Below, in pieces: positions 8,122 through 18,443 of a stretch of DNA of 64,000 nucleotides (positions are counted from its first letter, which is position 1; every line of letters begins with the position of its first letter). This DNA comes from Paractinoplanes durhamensis (lineage in GTDB: Bacteria > Actinomycetota > Actinomycetes > Mycobacteriales > Micromonosporaceae), in NCBI RefSeq assembly GCF_016862175.1, contig NZ_BOML01000036.1, positions 157,229-221,228 on the forward strand, in the 5' to 3' direction. Made by a program: the position numbers and the translations under genes. The notes below the pieces were generated by a model. That model had not been told where the DNA came from. It ran no database searches and was given only the letters and a program-made list of their open reading frames with translations.

Positions 8122-8522
8122 TCGATCAGGCCCGCCACGATCAGCTCACCCAGCAGCACCTTGATGGCCGGCGCGCACCGGTGGATCTCGGCCGAGGTGA
8201 ACCACCCCAGCTCCCCGATCTCGGCCGCCGCCGCCGGTTGGTCGTCGTTCTTCCCGCCGGTGAAACAGATCAGCCGCACCTGGGTGCCCGGCGGCCGGTT
8301 GTGCGCCTCCGCCACGATCTCGGTGAACAGCGTCAGATCCGCCGGATCGACCACGAGGCCGACCTCCTCGCGCACCTCCCGCGCCGCCGCCTCCGGGTAG
8401 GTCTCCCCCGGCTCGGGTTTCCCGCCCGGCAGATAGAACACGTCGGTGTAGTGCGGCCGCACCACGAGAACCCGCCGGTCCCGCACGCACACCCAGGCCG
8501 TCGCCAGAACCTCTTTTCGCAC
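8118..8522 (-). CDS. NUDIX hydrolase
   Basis: This 134-residue single-domain NUDIX protein has the complete box 'GGKPEPGETYPEAAAREVREEVGL', with the REx2EE metal-binding core intact. It is preceded by 'VVRPHYTDVFYLP' and followed by a 'LTLFTEIVAEAHN' strand, as in MutT/ADP-ribose-type enzymes. The start is a GTG. The end overlaps the GAF-ANTAR-HATPase gene by four bases in convergent orientation. The substrate cannot be deduced. Confidence 0.9.
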   Translation of the reverse strand: MRKEVLATAWVCVRDRRVLVVRPHYTDVFYLPGGKPEPGETYPEAAAREVREEVGLVVDPADLTLFTEIVAEAHNRPPGTQVRLICFTGGKNDDQPAAAAEIGELGWFTSAEIHRCAPAIKVLLGELIVAGLID

Positions 8523-8539
8523 GGCCGCGAGCCTAATGG

Positions 8540-9418
8540 TCAGTCGCGCACGGTGATCGGGGTGCCCGGGTCAAGCTGCGCGAGCAGGGTCCGCTGGGCG
8601 TCCCTGGGCATCCGGACGCACCCGTTGGAGACGTTGCGGCCGAACACCGACGAGCGGTACCAGGCGTGGATGCCGGTGTGCGCGCCGCGCAGCCCGGGCG
8701 CGACGGCGTCGCGATCGTCCGGGACGGCGCCGAGCACGAGAGCGTCCAGGCCCGCGTAGACCGAACCGTGCGTGCCGGTCCGGCCGAGCACGAAGGTCCG
8801 GCCCAGCGGCGTCGGGGTGCGGTCGGCGCCGATGGCCACGGTCCAGGTTTTTTGCCGTACGCCGTCCCGCAGCCACGTCAAGGTCCGGTCGCCCCGCCGC
8901 ACGATCAGGTGGTCGCGCAACGTTTTCGCATGCCAGCCGCCGTCCGGCAGCCAGCCGATGCGCCGGTTGACCGACGGCAGCAGGACCGCCGACCAGCCGG
9001 GTCTCTTGGCCACGATCGGGACGATCACGGTGACCCCGCGGATCGTCGGCGCGAGGAAGGCCCGCGGTCTGCCACCGGGCGCGTCATAGACGGCGAGTTG
9101 GTGCGCCGGGTGCAGCCCTTCCGGGAGGTGGGCTTCGGAAGCCTGGTCGGGATCGGCCGGAAACCCCCGCGGGACATGCAGGTAGCTGATCACCGGCAGA
9201 TCGTCGGGGGCCGCGGCGGCCGGGAGGATGCGGTCGACGGTCGGGGTGGGTCTCGGCGTCGGCGCCGGGGTGGTCGGCGCGGGCGGCGGCTGGGCAACGG
9301 GGGCGACCGGCTCGCGGGTCGCGATCTTGGAGGTGCCGGCCAGCACACAGAAGGCCAGCACCAGCGCCGGCACGGCCCCCGCCCGGCGGGTGCGAACGAG
9401 GCTGGGCCCGCGACGCAT
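8540..9418 (-). CDS. L,D-transpeptidase (YkuD domain), exported
   Basis: The 292-residue protein starts with a basic stretch and one hydrophobic helix (about residues 14-30), consistent with export or anchoring. A Pro/Thr-rich linker follows, then a YkuD catalytic domain. The signature is clear: 'HGSVY', 'HTGIHAWY' and the catalytic 'SNGCVRM', with the nucleophilic cysteine and the histidine in place. Such enzymes make 3-3 cross-links in peptidoglycan or attach proteins to it. It starts at ATG 9418 and has its own promoter region; no operon partner is clear. Confidence 0.9.
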   Translation of the reverse strand: MRRGPSLVRTRRAGAVPALVLAFCVLAGTSKIATREPVAPVAQPPPAPTTPAPTPRPTPTVDRILPAAAAPDDLPVISYLHVPRGFPADPDQASEAHLPEGLHPAHQLAVYDAPGGRPRAFLAPTIRGVTVIVPIVAKRPGWSAVLLPSVNRRIGWLPDGGWHAKTLRDHLIVRRGDRTLTWLRDGVRQKTWTVAIGADRTPTPLGRTFVLGRTGTHGSVYAGLDALVLGAVPDDRDAVAPGLRGAHTGIHAWYRSSVFGRNVSNGCVRMPRDAQRTLLAQLDPGTPITVRD

Positions 9419-9486
9419 CCGACCAACTTAGGCGCAGTAGCGGATTTATGTCGGCATTTAGGGCAATTTCCCTCCCAGGGGCTGGA

Positions 9487-12400
9487 TCAGTTCCAGAGAA
9501 GCGTCACGCCCAGGTTCGTCGCCATCCAGCTGACGTCGTCGAATTGCTGAGCGGTGAGCACGGCCCGGGCCGTCCGCAGTTCGGCAAGACCGTTCTGCTG
9601 GAGCCATCGGGACGGCGAACGATCGATGAGGCCGTCCAGAGCGCCCACGTCGTTGCGCTGCCGTGCGGAACGAATGAAGGCAAGCATCCACGACCGGCGC
9701 CGGGAAAGACCTTCGACAATCCCCTGCGCCTCCATCGTGGGTTGCACATCGATCTCCGGCCGAAGGGTGAAGACCGCCAGCGACAGCGCGAAGCCGGGCC
9801 GGTGCCGGTCCTGCGACTCCCAGGCCTTCTCGAAAACGCCACTCAGATGGCGCCGAAGCAACGCGCCGGATTGCTGTTCTCCGGCGAGATGGATGAGAGC
9901 GACGAGGCTGGACTCGCTGATGTGCCAGAGGTCCCGCCACCCTCCGATCGCCCGGACCAGCGCATTGTCCAGCGCCCTCTCCTCCATGCTTTCCCGGACG
10001 AACAGCCGAAGCTCCACCAGGGCGGCCAGATCCGGCCGGCCGAGTGCTTCCTGCATCACGAGGTCCTGAACGAGATATTCGGCCGAGATTCCGGAACCCT
10101 GTCGACGCAACTCGGCAAGGGCGGGCGCCAGGAATTGCGACGGCCGATCCTGGAACTCGGCCCGGAGCGCCGCGCCGGCGGCGATCAGGTCGTCGATGGC
10201 CAGATGAATCCACTGCGGATCGGTCGATGATTTGGCCCGCACCAGCAGCCGGGCGTCATACCAGGAGAGTCCGGCCAATTCCTCCGCCGACTCCACCCCG
10301 GTTAACGGCAGATCGGCGAGAGACGCGGAGCCCTCCGCGGCCTGGACGACCTCCCACGCTGCCTGAGTGATCGGCGCCAGCGCGGGCCCCACGTCATCTC
10401 CGCCCGGCAGTGCCGCACGAAGGAGCCACGTATCCGATTCGGTCGTGTCGACGGCCCGCAGCTTGGTCAGCCGGGCGTCGATGAGGTCCCCGAAGAGACT
10501 TGCCCGCGTACCCAGCCCTGCCCGCCGTATCGCCAGGTAGAGAGCTTCCAGATCGGCCGGAGCCGCGCCGTGGACGTCGGCCAGGCTCAGCGCCGCGGGC
10601 ACGTAGGTGAGGTCGTCGCCGAGCGCGCGGCTCTGGATCACCAGCGTCTCGATCCGGGACCGGCTGTTCACCAGGCGGAAGTCGCTGACCGCACGCACCT
10701 TGACGGTCGCGCCGTCCACCTCGCACTCGATCATCGGCGCCACGCCCGCGAGGGCCTCCGGCGAGAACCAGCTCCGCCACAGGCTGACGAGCCGCATCCA
10801 CGGCGTCTCGCCTCCGGTGGCCGGGATCGTCAACGCAAACCCGCTGTGGTCGGAGATCATCGCGCCGGTGAGTACCAGGTTGAGGGTGTAGACGGCCAGG
10901 TGGCCCAGGTAGGAGAAGCGGTCGAACGCGGTGGCCGCCGGGCCGTGCACGAACCAGGCGGGCGGCGTCTCACTCAGCACGTCACGCAACTGCTGGGCGA
11001 TCACCAACTGCAGCGACGACACCGCGCCGGCGCCGGCGCGGTGCGGCAGCCATTCCTGGATCATCCGGAGCACGACCGGGCGGGTGTGCAGGGCAGTGAA
11101 CGACAGACCGGCGAACCAGAATTCGTGCGGGTTGGCGAGATTTTCCCGTAACGCCGGCAGCAGCACGTCGTCGTCGCGGAGCTTCGACACCAGCGTTGCC
11201 TGCTGCAGCAGCCGTCGCACGATGAAATCGGCCGTCAGGAACTCGCCGAACGTGTTGTGCAAAAACTCGAAGGCGGTCGCCACACCGCCCCGGCTACGGG
11301 ACTCGTGGATGAAGAAGAAGCTGCCCAGCAGCAGATCGGCTTGGCTCAACGCCTCGCCGCCGGAGACCTCGATCTCGCGCCGGGCCCCGAAGTAGTCGAT
11401 GTCGCGGTCCAGGTCGCTCTGCAGAATGTGCAGGCTACGCCGGTTGAACATGCCGATCGCGGCGACGCCGAGCCGCACCAGATCCTCGTCGACCAGTGAC
11501 TCGCGCCGGGCGGCCGGCAGCGCCTCGAACTCCCGCCCGCTCTCCCCCTTGGCACGTTCCCGGTGGATGAATCGCCGCAGCAGGCTGTCGTAGAGGATGG
11601 TCCGGTCGAGTTGGGAACGGCTGAGCTCGTTCGCGTCGGCATCGTAGATGGCGAGCATGAGCAGCAGCAACGGCTGTTGCGCCAGCTCCACCAGCTGCGC
11701 CCGCTGCGGCACCGCGAAGCGCTCGACGTTCGCCTGCGCGAAGTAGGCCGCGTTGGTCCCGTTCCAGATCGCGGTCCACCGGTCGCGACGGTTCTCGTCG
11801 AACTCCATCAGACGCAGCACCGTCGTACCGTCCGGGATCGCTGCCTTGTCGATCAGGGTGAGCCGGCTCGTCACCATGATCCGGACCGGGCGTTTCAGAC
11901 GCATCTCCCGGGTCTGGAACCGCTGAACCTTGTCCAGATAGCCGGCGAACACCTTGCCGGTCGACTGCAGGAGCTCGTCGTAGCCGTCCAGGATGATCAG
12001 CGGCGGATTCCCGGCCAGCGCCTTCGCGAAGTCCACCCAGTTGACGTCGTGGCCGGTGTCCTCGCGGATCTGCTCCTCGATCTGCGCCTGGATGTCGGCC
12101 TCGGGGTCGATGTCGCGCAACTCCAGCCGGACCGTGTTGAAGGCCGGTGCCGACAGCCGGGCCGCGATCAACTCGGTCAGCAGCGACTTGCCCGACCCCG
12201 GGTGGCCGAGGACCAGCAGCGGCGACGCGGCACTGTACGGCGACGCGAAGAAGGCGGTCAGGTATCCGCCGAGGTCGTCGCGGGTGGGCAGGTCCGCCCA
12301 CAGCGCCTCGTTCTCCAGGTTGACGGCTCGCCCGGAGTACCGGATCACCTGGTAGGCCTGCGGCACGAAAGAAGTCCCCGGATGCGAGCATCAGGTCGAG

Positions 12401-13018
12401 GTACTGCGCGAAGTAGTACCGCACCGCGCTCTCCGGCAGCCGCCCGAGCGGTTCCGGCGGCGCCGTGATGCCCATCTCGCCGAGCAGTTCCGCCAGCGCA
12501 ACGGCCATTCCGGAGTACATCTTCCGCCGTTCGGCGGCTTCGTCCAGGAACGACGCGGTCGGGTGGGGCAGCGAGACCGGCGGCAGGTTCGCGTAGCCGG
12601 TCTCGTCGCCGAACTCGACGGGTGCGCCGGCCGGAGCTCGCCGGACGATCTCCCGCTGTTGTTCGTCGGTCAGCCGGACCGAACCGAGGAACTTGCCGAG
12701 TTCGGCGTCCATGGCGGCGAAGAACGCGGTGTAGGTGATGAGGAAGTGCGCGGCCGCGAGCGCGTCACCGCGGTCGAGGAAGTCGCTCTTGCGCCCGGCG
12801 ATCTTCCGCGCCAGATCACTTGCCTGCCGGATCATGTCCGACTTCATGTCGAACAGGGCCAGCAACGGCACCGCCGCCGGCCCGAGCACCGCGGGCGAGA
12901 GAATCAGCGCGGCCGAGAAGACCCGATCGACCAGGTCCACCCACTTCGCCGAGCCGTCGTCGTCGACCAGCGCCCGCACCGCCGCGTAATCAGCCTCTAC
13001 CGCCTTCGGACGCTTCAC
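9487..13018 (-). pseudogene. NACHT-family NTPase, split by a single-base frameshift
   Basis: Two overlapping frames together encode one protein of about 1,175 residues. The N-terminal part (13018 down to about 12380) is a helical domain matching the start of the NACHT protein at 60359-63835. The rest (from about 12366) holds a NACHT NTPase with Walker A 'GHPGSGKSLL', Walker B 'LIILDGYDELLQ' and sensor 'RIMVTSRLTL', followed by a long helical C-terminus. The break lies at 12367-12379, where one extra base, most simply in the four-C run 12376-12379, shifts the frame; removing it gives 'SGTSFVPQAYQV', matching the paralogue's 'DRGYLPPAFQV'. The gene follows the HAD gene after 13 bases. It could be a true mutation, a sequencing error or, less likely, programmed frameshifting. 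Confidence 0.8.
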
Positions 13019-13031
13019 CCGCCAAATGGTG

Positions 13032-13811
13032 TCAGATCTCGTCGATCAGGTCGGCCACCGAATTGACGATGCGGGATGGGCGGAACGGGTAGCGGTCGAT
13101 GTCGGCTCGGGCGCTGATGCCGGTCAGGACCAGGATCGTCTCCAGGCCTGCCTCCAGGCCGCACAGGATGTCGGTGTCCATCCGGTCGCCGATCATCGCC
13201 GTACTCTCCGAATGGGCCTCGATGGTGTTCAGCGCGGACCGCATCATCATCGGGTTGGGCTTGCCTACGAAGTAGGGGTCCACGCCCGTCGCCTTGGAGA
13301 TCATCGCCGCCACCGAGCCGGCCGCGGGCAGGGCGCCCTCGTTGGACGGGCCGGTCGCATCCGGGTTGGTGCAGATGAAGCGGGCGCCGCCGTCGATCAG
13401 GCGGATGGCCTTGGTGATCGCCTCGAAGCTGTAGGTGCGGGTCTCGCCGAGCACCACGTAGTCGGGGTCGAACTCGGTCAGCACGTAGCCGGCCGCGTGC
13501 ATCGCCGTGGTCAGGCCGGCCTCGCCGATCACGTACGCCGTGCCGCCGGGGCGCTGGTCGGCCAGGAACTGGGCGGTGGCCAGCGCCGCCGTCCAGATCG
13601 ACTGCTCGGGGACGTCGAAGCCCATCCGGCCGAGCCGGGCCTGCAGGTCGCGCGGCGTGTAGATCGAGTTGTTGGTGAGGATGAGGAACGGCTTGCCGGA
13701 CGTCTTCATCCGGTTGACGAACTCGGGCGCGCCCGGAACCGGCACACCCTCGTGGACGAGGACCCCGTCCATGTCGGTGAGCCAGCTCTCGATGGCCTTG
13801 CGCTCTTTCAT
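13032..13811 (-). CDS. HAD-IIA family phosphatase (NagD-like)
   Basis: The 259-residue protein has the HAD-IIA motifs: nucleophile loop 'WLTDMDGVLVHEG', motif II 'ILTNNS', and the C-terminal 'KPNPMMMRSAL' and 'MIGDRMDTDILCGLEAGL'. The C2-type cap lies between. Such enzymes dephosphorylate small phosphorylated metabolites; NagD acts on nucleotide monophosphates. The ATG at 13811 is preceded by AAGGA at a normal distance. It lies 14 bases after hemH and 13 bases before the NACHT gene, so it is probably in the fabG-fabI-hemH transcript. Confidence 0.9.
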   Translation of the reverse strand: MKERKAIESWLTDMDGVLVHEGVPVPGAPEFVNRMKTSGKPFLILTNNSIYTPRDLQARLGRMGFDVPEQSIWTAALATAQFLADQRPGGTAYVIGEAGLTTAMHAAGYVLTEFDPDYVVLGETRTYSFEAITKAIRLIDGGARFICTNPDATGPSNEGALPAAGSVAAMISKATGVDPYFVGKPNPMMMRSALNTIEAHSESTAMIGDRMDTDILCGLEAGLETILVLTGISARADIDRYPFRPSRIVNSVADLIDEI

Positions 13812-13825
13812 CGCATTTCCTTCTC

Positions 13826-14845
13826 TCAGCGCCGCTGCGGCGCGGGACAGCAGCCACCGGGGCAGTCGTCCCAGATCGGGAGCGTACCGAGTCGTTCCCG
13901 GGCACGCCCCTGGGTCCGTTCCTCGACGAGGTGCCGGACCATCGTGACGAAGCGGGGGTCGATGTTGGGGGTGGCCGCGCGGGCGTAGCCGAGCCCCAGC
14001 TTCTGCGCGGTCTCCAGCGCCTCGTTGTCGAGGTCCCAGAGCACCTCGAGGTGATCGGAGACGAACCCGATCGGGCTGACCACCACGTCGGTGACGCCCT
14101 GCTCGGCCAGCGCGGCCAGGTGGTCGTTGACGTCCGGTTCGAGCCACGGCACCTGCGGCGGGCCGGAGCGGCTCTGCCAGACCAGGTCGTAGGGCAGATC
14201 GGGGGCGGCCGCGGCGGCGACCAGCCGGGCGGTCTCCGCCAGCTGCGCGGTGTAGCGGCCACCGGTCGGGCCGGCCGTCTGCGCCATGCTCACCGGGATG
14301 CTGTGCGCGGTGAAGACCACGCGGGTGCCGGCCCGGCGCGACGGTTCCAGCTTTTCCAAGGCTTGCTGTACGGCGTCGACGTGCGGCCCGACGAAGCCGG
14401 GATGGTCCCAGAACTGGCGCAGCTTGCTGATCCGCGGGGCGCGCGGGCCGACCGCGGCCCGGGCCCGGTCGATGTCCTCCCAGTACTGCCGGCAGGAGGA
14501 GTAACCGCCGTACGCGCTGGTGGCGAGGCCGAGGGCGGAGGTGACACCGTCGTCGCGCATCCGGGCGACAGTGTCCTCCAGCATCGGCTGCCAGTTCCGG
14601 TTGCCCCAGTACGTCGGCAGGTCGACGCCGTGGGTCTCGAAGTCGGCGTCGACCGCGGCCAGCAGGTCACGGCACTGCTGGTTGATCGGCGACACGCCGC
14701 CGAAGTGCATGTAGTGCTCGGCGACGGCGGCGAGTCGCTCCTCGGGGACACCGCGCCCGCGCACCACGTTGCGCAGGAACGGCATCACATCGTCAGGCTT
14801 CTCGGGACCACCGAAGGACAGTAGAACGAACGCGTCGTAGACCAC
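13826..14845 (-). CDS. hemH: ferrochelatase (coproporphyrin III type)
   Basis: The 339-residue protein is a full-length ferrochelatase: 'DAFVLLSFGGPEKPDDVMPFL' at the N-terminus, 'FTAHSIPVSM' with the metal-binding histidine, 'VWQSRSGPPQVPWLEPD' and 'VVSPIGFVSDHLEVLWDLD'. In actinobacteria this enzyme inserts iron into coproporphyrin III in the coproporphyrin-dependent haem pathway (CpfC). The C-terminal 'DDCPGGCCPA' provides cysteines like those that bind a [2Fe-2S] cluster in actinobacterial enzymes. It lies 20 bases downstream of fabI, the same fabG-inhA-hemH order as in mycobacteria. Confidence 0.95.
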   Translation of the reverse strand: MVYDAFVLLSFGGPEKPDDVMPFLRNVVRGRGVPEERLAAVAEHYMHFGGVSPINQQCRDLLAAVDADFETHGVDLPTYWGNRNWQPMLEDTVARMRDDGVTSALGLATSAYGGYSSCRQYWEDIDRARAAVGPRAPRISKLRQFWDHPGFVGPHVDAVQQALEKLEPSRRAGTRVVFTAHSIPVSMAQTAGPTGGRYTAQLAETARLVAAAAAPDLPYDLVWQSRSGPPQVPWLEPDVNDHLAALAEQGVTDVVVSPIGFVSDHLEVLWDLDNEALETAQKLGLGYARAATPNIDPRFVTMVRHLVEERTQGRARERLGTLPIWDDCPGGCCPAPQRR

Positions 14846-14865
14846 CCGTCCATACTTCCACCGGG

Positions 14866-15633
14866 TCAGGCACCCAGGGCGTGGTAGCCCCCGTCGACGT
14901 GCACAACCTCACCCGTGGTGGCCGGGAACCAGTCGGACAGCAGCGCGCAGACGGCCTTGCCGGCCGCCGACGTGTCGTGCAGGTCCCAGCCGAGCGGAGC
15001 GCGGTTGGCCCAGGCGTCCTCGAACTGCTCGAAGCCGGGGATCGACTTGGCGGCCATCGTGCGCAGCGGGCCGGCCGAGACCAGGTTGCTGCGGATGCCC
15101 TGCTTGCCGAGGTGCAGCGCGAGGTAGCGGGAGGCGGACTCGAGCCCGGCCTTGGCGACACCCATCCAGTCGTAGACCGGCCACGCCTTGGTGGCGTCGA
15201 AGGTCAGGCCGACCACGCCGGAGCCGCGGGTGAGCAGCGGCAGGCAGGCGACCGCGAGCGACTGGTACGAGTAGGTGGAGACCTGCAGCGCCTTGGCCAC
15301 GTCCTCCCACTGGGCGTTGAGGAACTCGCCGCCGAGCACGCTCTGCGGGCCGAACGCGATCGAGTGGACCACGCCGTCGAGGCCGTCGACGTGCTCGCGC
15401 ACGTTGCCGGGCAGCGCGGCGAGGTGCTCCGGGTCGGTCACGTCGAGCTCGATGACCGGCGGCGGGGACGGGAGGCGCTTGGCGATGCGCTCGACCAGCG
15501 ACATCCGGCCGAAGCCGGTCAGCACGACGGTCGCGCCCTGCTCCTGGGCGATCTTCGCCACCGAGAAGGCGATCGAGGCGTCGGTGATCACGCCGGTGAC
15601 GAGCAGCCGCTTGCCGGCCAGCAGTCCAGACAC
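14866..15633 (-). CDS. fabI: enoyl-[acyl-carrier-protein] reductase (NADH), InhA/FabI type
   Basis: The 255-residue SDR-type reductase has the FabI features: 'GKRLLVTGVITDASIAFSVAKIAQEQGA' for NADH binding, 'VHSIAFGP', and the catalytic 'YDWMGVAKAGLESASRYLA' (Tyr-x6-Lys). It carries out the last step of each fatty-acid elongation cycle, reducing trans-2-enoyl-ACP. The GTG start is at 15633. The gene is 34 bases after fabG and 20 before hemH, as in the mycobacterial mabA-inhA-hemH operon. Confidence 0.95.
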   Translation of the reverse strand: MSGLLAGKRLLVTGVITDASIAFSVAKIAQEQGATVVLTGFGRMSLVERIAKRLPSPPPVIELDVTDPEHLAALPGNVREHVDGLDGVVHSIAFGPQSVLGGEFLNAQWEDVAKALQVSTYSYQSLAVACLPLLTRGSGVVGLTFDATKAWPVYDWMGVAKAGLESASRYLALHLGKQGIRSNLVSAGPLRTMAAKSIPGFEQFEDAWANRAPLGWDLHDTSAAGKAVCALLSDWFPATTGEVVHVDGGYHALGA

Positions 15634-15667
15634 GGGGTATTCGCTCCTAATATTCGTTTGGGATGAC

Positions 15668-16372
15668 TCAGTGGCCCATGCCGAGGCCGCCGTCGACCGG
15701 GATCACGGCGCCGGTGATGTAGGCGGCCGCGTCCGAGGCCAGGAAGGTCACGGCCGCCGCGACCTCGTCGGTGGTGGCGAGCCGGCCCGCCGGGACCGCC
15801 TTGATGATCTCGGCCTGGCGCGCCTCGGACAAGGCTGCCGTCATGTCGGTCTCGATGAACCCGGGCGCCACCACGTTCGCGGTGATGTTGCGGCTGCCCA
15901 GCTCACGAGTAATGCTGCGGGCGACGCCGACCAGGCCGGCCTTGCTCGCCGCGTAGTTCACCTGACCGGGTCCGCCGTACAGGCCGACCACCGACGAGAT
16001 GAAGATCATCCGGCCCCACTTGGCCCGGAGCATCTTCGAGCTGGCCCGCTTGGCGACCCGGAACGCGCCGGTCAGGTTGGTGTCGATGACCCGCTCGAAC
16101 TGCTCGTCGCTCATCCGCAGCAGCAGCGTGTCGTCGGTGATGCCGGCGTTGGCCACCAGCACCTCGACCGGGCCGAGCTCCTTCTCCACCTCGGCGAACG
16201 CGGCGTCGACCGCGGCCGAGTCGGTGATGTCGCACTGCACGCCGAACAGGCCCTCGGGTGCGCCGCTGCCCCGGTGCGTCACGGCGACCCGGTCGCCCTG
16301 CTTCGCGAACGCCTGCGCGATGGCGAGGCCGATCCCCCGGTTGCCACCGGTCACCAATACCGTGCGAGCCAC
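15668..16372 (-). CDS. fabG: 3-oxoacyl-[acyl-carrier-protein] reductase
   Basis: The 234-residue classical SDR has 'VTGGNRGIGLAIAQAF' for NADPH binding, 'NAGIT', serine in 'FISSVVGLYG' and the catalytic 'YAASKAG', with the C-terminal 'PVDGGLGMGH' typical of FabG/MabA. It reduces 3-oxoacyl-ACP in fatty-acid elongation. The start is GTG 16372 behind GAGGAG. It is the first gene of the fabG-fabI-hemH-HAD run and faces away from the histidine kinase gene, with an 88-base promoter gap. Confidence 0.95.
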   Translation of the reverse strand: MARTVLVTGGNRGIGLAIAQAFAKQGDRVAVTHRGSGAPEGLFGVQCDITDSAAVDAAFAEVEKELGPVEVLVANAGITDDTLLLRMSDEQFERVIDTNLTGAFRVAKRASSKMLRAKWGRMIFISSVVGLYGGPGQVNYAASKAGLVGVARSITRELGSRNITANVVAPGFIETDMTAALSEARQAEIIKAVPAGRLATTDEVAAAVTFLASDAAAYITGAVIPVDGGLGMGH

Positions 16373-16460
16373 GACGACACGCTCCTCATACCCAGGTAGG
16401 GGGTGCCGGTTGGCACCACGGGGTCACGACGGCCCGGCAACATCGCCGTAACCTGCCCGG

Positions 16461-17696
16461 ATGGAGACTATCGGCCCGCCGATCCGGCGCAATGCCACGG
16501 GGCCGCTGCGCAGGCTTCTGACCCGCCGGGAGACGCCCAGGCCGCCGGCCCGGCGACGACTGATGGCGTACGTGCTGCCGCTGGGCCTGCTCGCCCTGGC
16601 CGGCCTGGGCCTGGCCGCCGACCGGTACCTCGCCGACAACCGCGTCCTCCCCGGGATCGTGATCGGCATCATCGCGGCCGGCTCGGTGCTGCCGGTGGCG
16701 TTCTCCTACCGGCTGCCGATCTGGGCCTGGCGGATCGCGTACCCGATGATGTTCCTGGGCGTGATCAACGCCGCCCCGAAGGAACCGTGGCCGTGGAACA
16801 CCGTGCAGATCCTCGGTTTCCTGATCGTGCTGGGCCGGCTCGCGGTCACCCAGGAGTCCGGGCTGACCATCTGGGCGACGGCACTGAGCCTGATCCCGGT
16901 GTTCCTGTTCGCGAAGGAGACCAACGCCTGGGGCGCGGCGGTGCTGCTGGTGGTGATCGCGGCGATCGGCGACATCATCTACCGGCGCGGCCGCACCGGC
17001 GAGTTGCTCGCCGAGAAACTCGCCGAGGAGGAGGAGCTCACCGAGCTGGAGCGGGCGAAACGGGCGGTGCTGGAGGAGCGCACCCGGATCGCCCGGGAGA
17101 TGCACGACGTGGTCGCCCACCACATGTCGATGATCGCGGTCCGCGCCGAGACCGCCCCCTACCGCCTGCCGGAACTGCCGGCCGACGCCCGGGAGGAGCT
17201 GGCCGGCATCGCGGTGGCCGCCCGGGCGGCGCTCACCGACATGCGGCGGCTGCTCGGGGTGCTGCGGGCCGAGCAGGACTCGCCGGAGAAGGCGCCGCAG
17301 CCGGGGCTCGCCGACGTGGACCGGCTGGTCACGACCGCACGGGAGGCGGGCGTCGAGGTCGCCTACGAGCGGACCGGCATCGCCGACCTGCCCGGGACGG
17401 CCGGGCTCACGGCGTACCGCATCGTGCAGGAAGGCCTGGCCAACGCCGGGCGGCACGCGCCCGGTAAGCCGGTGACCGTCGCGGCTCGCGGCTTTGCCGA
17501 CCGGCTCGAACTCACCGTGCGCAACGAGCTCGGCGAGGAGCCGGCCGACGCCGGCGGCCACGGGCTGATCGGGATGCGGGAGCGCGTCACACTGCTCGGT
17601 GGGACGCTGCACGCCGGGCCGGTCGACGGCGAGTTCGTGGTGCACGCCGTCCTCCCCCTCGAGCCGCGTCATGACCGAGCGAAGCGAGCGTCATGA
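16461..17696 (+). CDS. NarL-type sensor histidine kinase
   Basis: The 411-residue membrane kinase has several N-terminal helices (about residues 35-180). A HisKA_3 dimerisation domain follows with the phospho-acceptor in 'RIAREMHDVVAHHMSMI', and then a short HATPase domain ('ERTGIADLPGTAGLTAYRIVQEGLANAGRHA', 'GHGLIGMRERV'). The short loops between helices suggest sensing in or at the membrane. It is followed 39 bases later by its LuxR-type response regulator. The signal and targets are unknown; the secreted hydrolase downstream is one candidate. Confidence 0.92.
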   Translation: METIGPPIRRNATGPLRRLLTRRETPRPPARRRLMAYVLPLGLLALAGLGLAADRYLADNRVLPGIVIGIIAAGSVLPVAFSYRLPIWAWRIAYPMMFLGVINAAPKEPWPWNTVQILGFLIVLGRLAVTQESGLTIWATALSLIPVFLFAKETNAWGAAVLLVVIAAIGDIIYRRGRTGELLAEKLAEEEELTELERAKRAVLEERTRIAREMHDVVAHHMSMIAVRAETAPYRLPELPADAREELAGIAVAARAALTDMRRLLGVLRAEQDSPEKAPQPGLADVDRLVTTAREAGVEVAYERTGIADLPGTAGLTAYRIVQEGLANAGRHAPGKPVTVAARGFADRLELTVRNELGEEPADAGGHGLIGMRERVTLLGGTLHAGPVDGEFVVHAVLPLEPRHDRAKRAS

Positions 17697-17735
17697 TCGC
17701 GCTTTTGGTCCTTCGTTCTTTCGGGAGGAAGCCCC

Positions 17736-18380
17736 ATGATCAAGGTGCTGATCGCGGACGACCAGGCGATGGTCCGGCAGGGGTTCGGCGCGCTGCTCGG
17801 CAGCCAGCCGGACATCCTCGTCGTCGGTGACGCGGCGGACGGCGCCGCGGCCGTCAGCCAGGCCCGTGACCTCGCCCCCGACGTGGTGCTGATGGACATC
17901 CGGATGCCGGTGATGGACGGCCTCGAAGCGACCCGGCGGATCGGCGCCGGGCCGAAGGTGCTCATCCTCACCACCTTCGACCTGGACGACTACGTGTACG
18001 AAGCACTGCGCGCCGGGGCCAGCGGCTTCCTGCTCAAGGACGCGCCCGCCGCCGACCTGATCAACGCGGTCCGGGTGGTGGCGGCGGGCGAGGCCCTGCT
18101 CGCGCCGTCGGTGACCCGGCGGCTGATCGCCGAGTTCGCGGCCCGGCCGAACGCGAACCGGCCCCGGCCGGCCGCGCTGAACGCGCTCACCCCGCGGGAG
18201 ACCGACGTGCTGCGGCTGATCGCGCGCGGCCGGTCCAATCAGGAGATCGCCGAGGAGCTGGTGGTGGCCGAGCAGACGGTGAAGTCGCACATCGGACGGA
18301 TCCTGGCCAAACTCAACCTGCGCGACCGGGCCCAGGCGGTCGTCTTCGCCTACGAGACCGGGCTCGTCATACCTGGGTAG
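17736..18380 (+). CDS. NarL/LuxR-family response regulator
   Basis: The 214-residue protein has a receiver domain with the phospho-acceptor aspartate in 'DVVLMDIRMPVMDG', the switch threonine in 'ILTTFD' and the lysine in 'LLKDAP'. A C-terminal LuxR helix-turn-helix follows ('LTPRETDVLRLIARGRSNQEIAEELVVAEQTVKSHIGRIL'). A GGGAGGAAG ribosome site precedes the ATG. It pairs with the kinase just upstream. Confidence 0.95.
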   Translation: MIKVLIADDQAMVRQGFGALLGSQPDILVVGDAADGAAAVSQARDLAPDVVLMDIRMPVMDGLEATRRIGAGPKVLILTTFDLDDYVYEALRAGASGFLLKDAPAADLINAVRVVAAGEALLAPSVTRRLIAEFAARPNANRPRPAALNALTPRETDVLRLIARGRSNQEIAEELVVAEQTVKSHIGRILAKLNLRDRAQAVVFAYETGLVIPG

Positions 18381-18443
18381 CACCGTCGAAGGTGGTCCGC
18401 GGGGTGACGACCGCGGGGGCTTTCCGGCCGGACTCTGCGGCCC

